From: Paraburkholderia caffeinitolerans
Lineage (GTDB): Bacteria > Pseudomonadota > Gammaproteobacteria > Burkholderiales > Burkholderiaceae
Length of the DNA stretch: 64,000 nt
NCBI RefSeq assembly: GCF_902859945.1
Contig: NZ_CADIKL010000026.1
Span: 1 to 64,000, forward strand
Reading direction: 5' to 3'
Of this stretch, positions 42,254-50,019 are shown in pieces. Under the pieces are notes generated by a model, which worked only from the letters and a program-made list of their open reading frames with translations, made no database searches and was not told the DNA's origin. The stretch's first letter is position 1; each line of letters starts with the position of its first letter. The translations under genes were made by a program, and so were the position numbers.

Positions 42254-42872
42254 ATGGACGGACAGTACACACTGGTCGAATTTGGACCGCACGAGGTCGA
42301 AGTGCCCGAAGGCGGCTACTACGACCGTTTCCGGATGAACCCGAATCTGGACGAGGTGGCCCGGGATCCAGCGGCGGGAAACATCGACTATTTAAAAAGG
42401 ATTCCAAAACAACTGGTTGCCTCGCGAGTCGGTCCCGCATGGGCGCCTAACTTCTACTATCGCACCAGCAATATCCAGGTGCTATTTTCTGGCCCCCTTG
42501 TCGCGGCTGCGGGCCATGTTGCCGACGCCGCTCGAACTGCTTCGGGCGTTCCCGGGCTTCAGGTTGGTGGCGCTGACTTTCTTTTCATACGCCGTTTGCG
42601 ATAACGACCCTTACGACGGAGTCTCCATCTCCGTCGTGATCCGCCGGCCTGGTGCGCGCGGGTCCCACGCGCTGGAGTTGCTCGACGCCATGCGGCGCAG
42701 AAACTTCCACGCACATGTGCTGGCGCTTCCCGTCACCACCGAAATCGCGCGGGTGCGTGGCGTGTATGGCTATCAGTTACCCAAATGGCGCACGCAGATC
42801 GATGTGCGCATCGGTGCCGACGTGAGGGCTCACGTTGCCGGCCCGAGTGGCGCGCCAGACCTGAGCCGCTAA
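42254..42872 (+). pseudogene. Acetoacetate decarboxylase-like gene, frameshifted and truncated
   Basis: The first frame (from 42254) gives MDGQYTLVEFGPHEVEVPEG...FYYRTSNIQVLFSGPL. At about 42492-42500 (GGCCCCCTTGTCG) one extra nucleotide moves the similarity into the next frame: SRLRAMLPTPLELLRAFPGF, TFFSYAVCDNDPYDGVSISV, then FHAHVLALPVTTEIARVRGV and YGYQLPKWRTQIDVRI. These are typical of acetoacetate-decarboxylase-like proteins. The second frame ends at 42872, well short of full length, so the C-terminal part is missing too. The shift could be a sequencing error, but the C-terminal loss argues for a real pseudogene. Confidence 0.8.
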
Positions 42873-42893
42873 GCGGTTTCTGACGCGTGCCCT

Positions 42894-43514
42894 CTAGTCG
42901 ACCGATATGTTCAGTAATCCTTCCTGTAGCGTGGCCAGCGCGTCTTCGACAGCGTGATCGCCTACTTTCTCCGGCACCAGCCGCCCATCGATCGCCAGCA
43001 TCGTCAGGCCATGGAGATGAGCCCAGCATGCCGTCGCCTGGCCGAGCGCGGAGCGCGAACGAATCGTGCCCTCGCGCTGGCCGCGCTCAAGGACGTCGAT
43101 CACCAGTTGAAAGGGCGCCTGGGTCCGCGGATCGAGATGGATATCGGAAGCCTCGCCCGCGTCCGTGTTGAACATCAGACGATAAAGATCCGGGTTCGCC
43201 GCGCCGAAGCCCATGTGGGCATAAGCGAGCGCCGTCAAGTGCGCGGGCGCATCGGCCGCCGGATCGAGTGCGGTGAGCAGCGCGTCGCGCAGACGATCGA
43301 ACCCGATCAGCGCCAACTCGTGGAGCAGCGCGGTCTTGTCCGGGAAATGCCGATAGGGCGCGGAGTGGCTGACTTCCGCCCGCCGGGCAACCTCGCGCAG
43401 GGTGAACTGCCAGCCTTTCTGCTCCTGCAGCATGTCGAGGGCCGTTTCGATGATCGTGCGCCGCAAATCGCCGTGGTGATAGGGCTTTTGCTCCGTGTCC
43501 GCATCTGACGCCAT
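42894..43514 (-). CDS. TetR/AcrR-family transcriptional regulator
   Basis: A 206-aa repressor. The HTH reads LRRTIIETALDMLQEQKGWQ, FTLREVARRAEVSHSAPYRH and FPDKTALLHELALIGFDRLR. The C-terminal domain is of the WHG-like TetR_C group (TALAYAHMGFGAANPDLYRL MF). The ATG at 43514 is preferred over the GTG at 43544. It is divergent from an aldehyde dehydrogenase. The gap contains two GTTGACAG-N5-ACATTT repeats that are candidate operators. Confidence 0.88.
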   Translation of the reverse strand: MASDADTEQKPYHHGDLRRTIIETALDMLQEQKGWQFTLREVARRAEVSHSAPYRHFPDKTALLHELALIGFDRLRDALLTALDPAADAPAHLTALAYAHMGFGAANPDLYRLMFNTDAGEASDIHLDPRTQAPFQLVIDVLERGQREGTIRSRSALGQATACWAHLHGLTMLAIDGRLVPEKVGDHAVEDALATLQEGLLNISVD

Positions 43515-43529
43515 GGGGATTATTCGAAT

Positions 43530-43592
43530 GTTGACAGGAGACACATTTTGCCACTACTATCCTAAATCATAAAGTTGACAGTGTCTACATTT
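43530..43592 (+). promoter_or_regulatory. Aldehyde dehydrogenase promoter with operator direct repeats
   Basis: GTTGACAG-N5-ACATTT occurs at 43530-43548 and again at 43574-43592, 44 bp apart. The first copy contains the -35 TTGACA (43531-43536), with TACTAT as -10 (43555-43560, 18-bp spacer). The second lies just downstream of the start point. A repressor bound at both would block this promoter and cover the region before the divergent TetR gene. Confidence 0.6.
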
Positions 43593-43614
43593 CGATAATC
43601 TCGAGAGGTGCAGG

Positions 43615-45063
43615 ATGACCATTCCCGTAGAGCCCATTCAAGGCCTCGACGCGGCAGACCTGCTGGCGCGTCAACGCAGCGCGTTCCTGCGGGCGGGACC
43701 GCCGAGCCTCGAGCAGCGCAAAGCGCAACTGGCCCGGCTGCGCGCCGTGGTGCTCGCCAACCGGGAAACCGTGCAAGAGGCAATCAGCGCGGATTTCGGG
43801 CACCGCTCGCATCATGAGACGGACCTCATGGAACTGGCCGGCGTGATCCAGTCGATCGACTACCTGACGCGCAACCTGCGCCGGTTCATGAAGCCCGAGC
43901 GCCGCCACGTCGGGATCTTCTCCCGCTCCGGCCAGGCGTGGGTGGAACACCAGCCGAAGGGTGTGGTCGGGGTGATGGCGCCGTGGAACTATCCCTTCGC
44001 GCTGACCTTCATTCCTCTGGCTACCGCGCTTGCAGCCGGCAACCGCGTGATGCTCAAGCCCTCGGAATTGACGCCGCGCACGAGCGAGGTCATTCAGCGG
44101 ATGCTCGCGGATACATTTCCGGCCGACGAGGTCGCCGTTGTACTCGGCGGACCGGAAACCGGCGCGGCCTTCAGCGGTTTGCCGTTCGATCATCTGTTGT
44201 TCACGGGCAGCACCCAGGTGGGCCGCAAAGTCATGAAGGCGGCGAGCGACAATCTGGTGCCCGTGACGCTCGAACTGGGCGGCAAGAGCCCGGTGATCGT
44301 CGCGCGCGGACACGTCAACGACCGGACCATGGGCAGCGTCGTGTTCGGCAAGCTGTCGAACGGCGGGCAGACCTGCGTGGCGCCCGACTATGCGCTGGTT
44401 CACGAGGACGACCTCGAAGCCTTCGTCGCGCAGTTCGATGCGATGGTGGCGCGCTCGTATCCCGAAGGGCCGACCGGGCGCGACTACACCTCGATCATCA
44501 GCGACAGGCATTACGCGCGCCTCGTGAGCCTCGTTGACGATGCGCGAAGCCGAGGTGCTCGCGTGGTCGAGGCGGGCGTGAATCCGCAGAGTGCACGCAA
44601 TCGCGTGCGCACGCTTGCGCCGACGCTGGTCGTCGGGGCCACTGATGAAAGCGCGATCATGCAGGAGGAGATTTTCGGGCCGATCTTGCCGGTACGGACG
44701 TATCGCAACATCGACGAGGTTATCGATTATGTGAACGCGCGCCCGCGGCCGCTCGCGCTTTACTACTTCGGCAATCACGATTGCGAATGCGAGGCGCTGC
44801 TGGCGCGGACGACTTCGGGCAATACCGGTATCAACAACACGCTCATGCACGTGGCCCAGGACGATTTGCCTTTTGGCGGCATAGGGCCGAGCGGCATGGG
44901 AGCCTACCACGGCATTGAAGGCTTTCGCTCGATGAGCCACGCGAAAGGTGTTTTCGCTCAGGGGCGCTGGAACCTTCCCAGTTTGCTGCGGGCACCGTTC
45001 GGCAAATTCGCGGACTTTGCTTTGAAGGGTGTGCTGGGAGCGGGGCGGAAGTCGGCGGACTAG
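43615..45063 (+). CDS. Coniferyl-aldehyde-dehydrogenase-like aldehyde dehydrogenase
   Basis: A 482-aa NAD(P)-dependent aldehyde dehydrogenase. Landmarks are MAPWNYPFALTFIPLATALA, LLFTGSTQVGRKVMKAASDN, the catalytic Glu in VTLELGGKSPVIVARG, the catalytic Cys in NGGQTCVAPDYALV and EEIFGPILPVRTYRNIDEVI. The C-terminal hydrophobic tail (LLRAPFGKFADFALKGVLG) and the overall pattern fit the CalB/fatty-aldehyde-dehydrogenase-like branch, which oxidises coniferyl or medium/long-chain aldehydes to acids. AGGTGCAGG precedes the ATG. It is divergent from TetR. A terminator follows. Confidence 0.9.
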   Translation: MTIPVEPIQGLDAADLLARQRSAFLRAGPPSLEQRKAQLARLRAVVLANRETVQEAISADFGHRSHHETDLMELAGVIQSIDYLTRNLRRFMKPERRHVGIFSRSGQAWVEHQPKGVVGVMAPWNYPFALTFIPLATALAAGNRVMLKPSELTPRTSEVIQRMLADTFPADEVAVVLGGPETGAAFSGLPFDHLLFTGSTQVGRKVMKAASDNLVPVTLELGGKSPVIVARGHVNDRTMGSVVFGKLSNGGQTCVAPDYALVHEDDLEAFVAQFDAMVARSYPEGPTGRDYTSIISDRHYARLVSLVDDARSRGARVVEAGVNPQSARNRVRTLAPTLVVGATDESAIMQEEIFGPILPVRTYRNIDEVIDYVNARPRPLALYYFGNHDCECEALLARTTSGNTGINNTLMHVAQDDLPFGGIGPSGMGAYHGIEGFRSMSHAKGVFAQGRWNLPSLLRAPFGKFADFALKGVLGAGRKSAD

Positions 45064-45083
45064 TGCGTTTGTACGAATGAGGA

Positions 45084-45129
45084 GCCGGCCGCTGCAGCCC
45101 CTTTGCTGATTTGCCGGCCGGCGATTTTT
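45084..45129 (+). terminator. Terminator after the aldehyde dehydrogenase gene
   Basis: GCCGGCCG (45084-45091) / CGGCCGGC (45115-45122) form an 8-bp stem followed by GATTTTT, 20 bp past the stop codon. Confidence 0.6.
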
Positions 45130-45138
45130 GCCGCGCGA

Positions 45139-45645
45139 CTAACGCATTTGGCGCTTGTGTCTTGAACTATCCGAAAGCGTGAGCGAGATACCGATAAGGA
45201 TAACGATAGAACTCAAAACAAGACGCGCACTCACGTGTTCATGCAGGAATAGAACTCCGCCGAGCGCTGCCACGGGCGGCACCAGTAGCTGGACGGCAGC
45301 CGCGCACATCGCCGTCAATCGTCGGATCGTCGAACACGAGACCACAAAGCCGATTGCCGACGTCAGTCTGCCAGACACCACCGCGAGAGTGATTCCGGTT
45401 ACGCTTGCATGCGCGTGACCTTGCAGACCCAATCCGAGGACGATGCCAATCGGCGCTGCCCGTACGAAGTTTCCTGTGGTTGCGGATGATGGGCTTGTAA
45501 TGCGCATGCCTCTCAAGGTATAGAGTGCCCAGGCGACGCCGGCCCCTGGTACGATCAACCAGAGGAGCCCGACAATGGCTAATACGTAGCCAGCTAGTGC
45601 AGCGCGATAGAAACGTTCGCCAGCAAGAATGGATGCAATAAATAT
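45139..45645 (-). pseudogene. EamA/DMT-family transporter, C-terminal half only
   Basis: The translated frame gives about 165 residues with five or six TM segments (GYVLAIVGLLWLIVPGAGVA, TGNFVRAAPIGIVLGLGLQG, LTSAIGFVVSCSTIRRLTAM, VQLLVPPVAALGGVLFLHEH, VLSSIVILIGISLTL). These equal the second EamA repeat plus part of the first. A TAG closes the frame just upstream of 45645, and the first ATG lies only at 45558, so the N-terminal half is gone. Complete members have about 290 aa and ten helices. It abuts another gene remnant, so this stretch is a deletion or insertion scar. Confidence 0.7.
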
Positions 45646-45958
45646 CTACGACTGCGCCCTCAACCCCGAGCGTTGGCCGTCCACCTGCCGGACAACTGCG
45701 ATCTCGGATGCGCTCGATATCCGGGCACTTCGATCGGAGATGCTGGAAAAGACGCTCGACGGGCTTTCTGCAGGAGTATTCCTTACGGCGCGCGATGGTC
45801 ACGTCGTCTACATGAATGCCGCGGGCGAGCGACAGGTGAGGGCCGGCCATTCTATCCGCCTCGCCCATAATCGTCTGTCCGCAGTCGAGCCTGCGGCTCG
45901 CGCGGCACTTGCGAGGAGCATCGATGGCGCGACGCGCGCGGACGCCGTGGGGTGTTGA
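45629..45958 (+). pseudogene. N-terminal remnant of a PAS/LuxR-type regulator
   Basis: A 109-aa frame begins MDAINIYDCALNPERWPSTC and later has MLEKTLDGLSAGVFLTARDG-HVVYMNAAGERQVRAG. This is the PAS-like N-terminal part of a Burkholderia helix-turn-helix regulator family whose LuxR-type HTH would lie about 200 residues further on. The frame stops after SIDGATRADAVGC, so the DNA-binding part is missing. Fragments of similar character continue to about 46080 in other frames. It overlaps the EamA remnant on the opposite strand. Confidence 0.5.
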
Positions 45959-46086
45959 ACCCATCGCCTGGATGCTTGGGTTACGGGTGAGGCGCGTCCG
46001 ACATTGGCCATACAGCACCAATTGGCGGGATCGACGACCGTCGATCCGCGCGTTGAATATACGTTAATCTGGCTAGCCAGGGACGC

Positions 46087-46464
46087 CTAGGCCTTCAGCA
46101 GCTCTGCTGCGAAAGAATTTGCATGCGCTATGGCCTCTTGCGCGTTGAGGAATACACCGAGTTGCTCCCAGTGCTCTTCGACTGCATACGTGCCCTTGAT
46201 GCCGAGTGCTCTTTGAACGCGCAATTGCGCTGCATACCTGCCATCCTCCAATGGTCGCGCTGTCGCAATAACCTTGTGTGGAGGGCCGGATCTTTCCGGC
46301 TGAACCAACTCTACAGGGCCGCCGGGTGCCCCGATATTGTTTAACTCGTTCCTTGCGTTACAGTCCGGGCAGTAGAAACACCACGCCTCGTCGTCACGAC
46401 TGAGTCGAACCTGCCCACGAGCCAGCACGGCACGACATTCAACGTTTTCACAGATGAACGGCAT
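46087..46464 (-). CDS. Hypothetical zinc-ribbon protein
   Basis: A 125-aa protein. The N-terminal part has cysteines in a ribbon-like pattern (FICENVECRAVLARGQ and WCFYCPDCNARNELNN). The C-terminal half (HKVIATARPLEDGRYAAQLR and EEHWEQLGVFLNAQEAIAHA) resembles the short repeat-like domain seen in small Burkholderia proteins of unknown role. There is no signal peptide. It stands alone. It is probably cytoplasmic and metal-binding. Confidence 0.65.
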   Translation of the reverse strand: MPFICENVECRAVLARGQVRLSRDDEAWCFYCPDCNARNELNNIGAPGGPVELVQPERSGPPHKVIATARPLEDGRYAAQLRVQRALGIKGTYAVEEHWEQLGVFLNAQEAIAHANSFAAELLKA

Positions 46465-46681
46465 CGCAGTCTCCGGAGTTGTCTGGAGGAAAGCCTAGCA
46501 TGTCTGCGCGCGGTCGACTATCGGCGATGGTGCCGTGTCAGACGTTCAGGTAACGGAAGGCGTGTGCTAACCGTCCAGAAGGATAATATCCACGTGGACC
46601 TGCGAGTGGGGCAAGGGGCGAAAAGCGACGGACGCTTGCCCATGTGGCGGCTTTCAAACTAATGCGAATGGAAAGGTAAAA

Positions 46682-47215
46682 ATGAGCGAGCAGTTGCGTA
46701 ATCTGAACGTTGTTCCCGAATCGGAGTATGGCCAATATTTGCCGGGCCAAGTCGCTGCGGAATTGACCGGCAACGACATTACCGTTTTTCTCGTCGACAG
46801 CGATGCGTCCGACACGGACCAATTCAGCGAGCGTTACGGTTTCAGTCTCGAGGACTGCGCCAATACGATCGTCTTGCGTTACCGGAAGGATGGCGCGGAT
46901 TACCATGCGGCTGTCGTAACGCTTGGATCCCGGCGGCTCGATATCAATGGGGCCGTCAAGGCCGAACTCGGGGCGCAGCGCTTGTCGTTTGCCAAACGTG
47001 AGGTTGCCATCGAGTTAACGGGCATGGAATTCGGCGGCATCACGGCTTTTGGCGCGCCGAAAGACTGGGTCGTGCTGGTCGATGAGGCGGTCATGCAGCG
47101 CGAGCAGGTCGTGATGGGAGCGGGCGTGCGCGCGGCCAAGCTGCTACTGTCGCCGGAGATCCTGAGCCGCTTGCCGAACGTGAATGTCGCGGCACTGGCT
47201 AGTGACGTTTCGTGA
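46682..47215 (+). CDS. YbaK/EbsC-type aminoacyl-tRNA deacylase-like protein
   Basis: A 177-aa single-domain protein of the YbaK/ProX superfamily. EDCANTIVLRYRKDGADYHA (about residues 58-77), the RLSFAKREVAIELTGMEFGG segment (residues 101-120) and the GGITAFG motif match the fold that hydrolyses mischarged tRNAs. The start at 46682 follows AATGGAAAGGTAAAA. It is a solo gene. Family members act in trans on Cys- or Ala-charged tRNAs, and the exact specificity cannot be read here. Confidence 0.82.
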   Translation: MSEQLRNLNVVPESEYGQYLPGQVAAELTGNDITVFLVDSDASDTDQFSERYGFSLEDCANTIVLRYRKDGADYHAAVVTLGSRRLDINGAVKAELGAQRLSFAKREVAIELTGMEFGGITAFGAPKDWVVLVDEAVMQREQVVMGAGVRAAKLLLSPEILSRLPNVNVAALASDVS

Positions 47216-47336
47216 GTGTCCTCCGACGCAACCGGCGAGCAGAAGCACTAGAGTGGGAAGATAAGCGCGGAAGTCACGCGTGACCGACGGCATCGCAGCG
47301 CTTGCGTTGCACCAATCAAACGTGTGGAGATGCTCC

Positions 47337-47633
47337 ATGGAAAACCTCCTGAGAAACCACTCGACGCTTGTTGCGCTGGCGTTCCTGCTGACTGGATGTG
47401 CCGCCGGCGGCGTGCCGCAAAGCGGACCCCATCTGAGCCCAACGGAGTGCCAGGAGCTGACCGCGCTAAAAAGCAACCCGTCTCCTACAAAGGAGCAACG
47501 CCGAGCCGAGCTTTCGGCTCTGAGGAAAGCGGGCTACGACCCGTCGCCATGGAACGACGACCCAAACTACCCAGCGGACCTGCACGAAGCGCAGCGCCTG
47601 ATTGCCCAGTGGATGGAAACGGACTGCAAGTAG
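47337..47633 (+). CDS. DUF4148-like lipoprotein (copy 1)
   Basis: A 98-aa predicted lipoprotein. The lipobox LLTGC (Cys at about residue 21) is followed by AAGGVPQSGPHLSPTECQEL and by LSALRKAGYDPSPWNDDPNY with PADLHEAQRLIAQW. The latter is the ELxxLxxAGYDPS...YPxDLxxAxxR pattern of DUF4148 proteins common in Burkholderiales. It shares most of its sequence with the protein at 60.4-60.8 kb. The start at 47337 puts the lipobox in position. The function is unknown. Confidence 0.78.
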   Translation: MENLLRNHSTLVALAFLLTGCAAGGVPQSGPHLSPTECQELTALKSNPSPTKEQRRAELSALRKAGYDPSPWNDDPNYPADLHEAQRLIAQWMETDCK

Positions 47634-47744
47634 TGACAACCCGGGTAAGCAGCCCCGGAATCGGACCAAGGTCCGATACCCAATGAACGGGGCGGCATGT
47701 AGGCTAAAACCTCCCGCCAGGAAACTGACACACGGACACCCATC

Positions 47745-48140
47745 ATGATGAGCTTACGGAGTAGTCGGCAATTGCGCGGAAAGAAAGGTGTCGTCGCGAG
47801 ACGCCTCATGCTCGCTGCCGTATGCGCCGGCCTGCTGCCTCTGGCTGGATGTCCGTATTACTACGCGCCGCCTCCCGGCACCGTAATCATGCAGCCAGCG
47901 AGTTTCGACCGGTCCTTTGCCGCCGCCGCGGGCGCGATGCGTGACGAGGGCGTCGCGATCACGGTTCAGGACCCCGGCACCGGCGCGATAGCCGGAACCG
48001 CCGCCGGCGGCACGGTCACTGCGAACGTGCGCCAGCAAGCCGATGGCAGCGTGATGGTGCAATTCAATTCCGGCAATGCACAAGATCCATCGCTGCTTGG
48101 GCGGATTAACCGTAGTTACGACCGGCGCATGGGGCGCTAG
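47745..48140 (+). CDS. Predicted lipoprotein of unknown function
   Basis: A 131-aa protein with a lipoprotein signal (RRLMLAAVCAGLLPLAGC, lipid-accepting Cys at about residue 36). The mature part is PYYYAPPPGTVIMQPASFDR followed by AAAAGAMRDEGVAITVQDPG and a Gly/Ala-rich TGAIAGTAAGGTVTANVRQQ segment, resembling a short beta-domain of periplasmic DUF-type proteins. The basic stretch RGKKGVVARR before the signal core is longer than usual, so translation may start further in. It is next to a second lipoprotein gene. Confidence 0.7.
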   Translation: MMSLRSSRQLRGKKGVVARRLMLAAVCAGLLPLAGCPYYYAPPPGTVIMQPASFDRSFAAAAGAMRDEGVAITVQDPGTGAIAGTAAGGTVTANVRQQADGSVMVQFNSGNAQDPSLLGRINRSYDRRMGR

Positions 48141-48223
48141 GTCCAGGCGCTAGGTCCGGGCGCTTCCGCGCAGCAATTACAGGTCCGTGGGCACCGGGCA
48201 ACGCGTGCGTGCGCCCCGCTCGA

Positions 48224-48919
48224 TCACGGATCCTGGCCCTCCACCGACACGAAATAACGTTGCTCGGCATTGAGAATGAATTCGAGCATGGCGGCTCTCA
48301 CACGCTTCGAGTCGCGTTCGAGGAAGCCTTCCAGCAATTCACGCATGCCTGCCAGGGCAATCTTCTGCGTCGACGGGTCGGTCAGCGTGAGCGACCTGAC
48401 TTGCTGCGCGTGGTCCGTAAAACGCCGGATCGTGTCCTGTAGCCGACTGTTCTGTACGGCCGAGAGCCAAACATCGCGAAACTCCACATTGGCTGCCATC
48501 AGCGCAGCGCCGTCCTGCTTTTCACAGCTTCGAACGGCCTTCTGGTAGGCGCGCTTTAACGCAGCGTCCTGTATGTCCGTCAGCACGGCGGTTGCGCCTG
48601 CTGCGGCGCTCGGCTCGAGCAGCCTGCGGACTTCAAAAATTTCATGGACGTCGTTGTTCGTCAGCCTGGGGATGACGAACCCGCGCGTGGTGCCGACCAG
48701 AAAGCCCTCGTTGACGAGGCGCACGAGCGCCTGACGAACAGGCATGCGCGTGCAGCCGAATTCGTCAGCGATTTCGTAATCGAGAATGCGATCGTTCGGC
48801 CCAACGTCCCCGCGCTGCATCCGGGCGCGGACTTCCTGATAGATGGTCTCGGTCAGCGTCGTTTGCGTGAGCGCGGTTCTGACCGGCGCTTTGGGAATCT
48901 TTGCAACCCCTCTGGTCAT
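48224..48919 (-). CDS. GntR-family regulator, FadR/FCD subfamily
   Basis: A 231-aa regulator. The winged helix spans residues 20-85 (TLTETIYQEVRARMQRGDVG, RILDYEIADEFGCTRMPVRQ, ALVRLVNEGFLVGTTRGFVI). An FCD effector domain of six to seven helices follows (VHEIFEVRRLLEPSAAAGAT...). It is divergent from the aldolase-aminotransferase operon. AAACTGAATTC-type sites lie just upstream of its own start and in the operon promoter. It most likely represses both until an operon substrate or intermediate binds. Confidence 0.88.
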   Translation of the reverse strand: MTRGVAKIPKAPVRTALTQTTLTETIYQEVRARMQRGDVGPNDRILDYEIADEFGCTRMPVRQALVRLVNEGFLVGTTRGFVIPRLTNNDVHEIFEVRRLLEPSAAAGATAVLTDIQDAALKRAYQKAVRSCEKQDGAALMAANVEFRDVWLSAVQNSRLQDTIRRFTDHAQQVRSLTLTDPSTQKIALAGMRELLEGFLERDSKRVRAAMLEFILNAEQRYFVSVEGQDP

Positions 48920-48933
48920 GGCTGTCGTTCCGT

Positions 48934-48949
48934 AAACTGAATTCTGAAT
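48934..48949. promoter_or_regulatory. GntR half-symmetric operator near its own start
   Basis: AAACTGAATTCTGAAT, sharing the first 11 bases with the perfect palindrome at 49154-49169. It lies 15 bp before the gntR start, where a bound repressor would block its own transcription. Confidence 0.5.
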
Positions 48950-49110
48950 TTGCTACTCATTCTCGTCTTCTGGGGCGCGAACTGTCAAGACAGCGATGAG
49001 GCCGCTGCTCCTGCCGGCCTATCGGTGGAAACCCGTCTCGATAGAAACCCCAAATTCCACGCAGAAAAAGGCTTTGATGCGAGCTGTCGAGAATTTTTGG
49101 AGGCAGTTCG

Positions 49111-49169
49111 TTGACACCAAAATATATCCACAGTAATGTTCCCGCTATCCCAGAAACTGAATTCAGTTT
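49111..49169 (+). promoter_or_regulatory. Promoter and operator of the aldolase-aminotransferase operon
   Basis: TTGACA (49111-49116) and TAATGT (49134-49139) are separated by 17 bp, a strong sigma70 promoter. Right after the predicted start point lies the perfect 16-bp palindrome AAACTGAATTCAGTTT (49154-49169), placed to let the divergent GntR regulator block elongation or initiation. Confidence 0.7.
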
Positions 49170-49226
49170 TTGAAAGACCGGGCCCCTCGGGCTCGGTGAT
49201 AGATACCAGTAACGAGGCGTGAGTCC

Positions 49227-49991
49227 ATGCTTTTTCGCTCGCTGAAGCCACTGCTGGCCGGTGAACGGCCCCTTCATCTGATATGGCTGGCGCTGGGCAG
49301 TGCTCCGATCGTGGAGTTCGCCGCCCAGGCAAATCCGGACGCGCTTGTCCTCGATCTCCAGCACGGCTTGTGGGAGCGCACTACGCTTGAAGCAGCCATT
49401 GGCGTGGTGGGTAGGCAGGTGCCGGTCATTGCCCGCTGCGCGGAGAACTCGCACCGTGCTATTTCACAGGCGCTCGACGCAGGCGCGGCTTCGGTGCTGG
49501 TGCCGCTCATTGAAACGGCGGACGACGCGCGCAGGGCCATATCGGCAGGACGATATCCGCCGCTGGGGAAGCGTTCCGCCGGCGGCGTGCGACCGCTGAG
49601 AGCTGGGCTCGAGGCAATGCTTGCCGCCGACGGCGAAGTGGCGATTGGTCTGATGATTGAAACGGCCGAGGGCGTGGAAAACGTCGAGGCCATCGCCGCG
49701 ACGCCGGGCGTCGACTATCTGTTTATCGGAACCGGCGACCTTGCCATGTCGCGTGGCACCGTCGATAGCCAGGTGATCGACCGCGACTGCGAGCGCGTTG
49801 TGCGCGCTGCCTCGGAAAACGGTTTGCCGTGCGGCATCTTCACCGGCACCGCGCGCGCCGTACGCCAGGCATTCGAACGCGGATGCCGGATGGCCGTGAG
49901 CGCCAACGACATCGACGTGGTGAAGGACGGCTTTCTCGATGCGCGAGACGATGCGCGCCGTACGATGCAAGGCACGAGCTTTTCATTTTGA
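49227..49991 (+). CDS. HpcH/HpaI-family aldolase
   Basis: A 254-aa class II pyruvate aldolase/citrate-lyase-type TIM barrel. The metal ligands are visible in GLMIETAEGVENVEAIAATP (Glu) and VDYLFIGTGDLAMSRG (Asp), and the catalytic His lies in VLDLQHGLWERTTLEAAIG. Typical members read ...D-(G/S)-EH in that strand, so LQHG is a variant. Family enzymes cleave 4-hydroxy-2-oxo acids to pyruvate plus an aldehyde or act on hydroxyaspartate-like keto acids. It is first in the GntR-controlled operon, 28 bp before an aminotransferase. Confidence 0.85.
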   Translation: MLFRSLKPLLAGERPLHLIWLALGSAPIVEFAAQANPDALVLDLQHGLWERTTLEAAIGVVGRQVPVIARCAENSHRAISQALDAGAASVLVPLIETADDARRAISAGRYPPLGKRSAGGVRPLRAGLEAMLAADGEVAIGLMIETAEGVENVEAIAATPGVDYLFIGTGDLAMSRGTVDSQVIDRDCERVVRAASENGLPCGIFTGTARAVRQAFERGCRMAVSANDIDVVKDGFLDARDDARRTMQGTSFSF

Positions 49992-50019
49992 TCGGACTCC
50001 AAAGGAACGCGAGGGCGCG

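Noticed and set aside
46587..46602. TATCCACGTGGACCT resembling parS near 46.6 kb
   Set aside because: It shares only the central CCACGTGG with the five sites. The flanking bases do not match.
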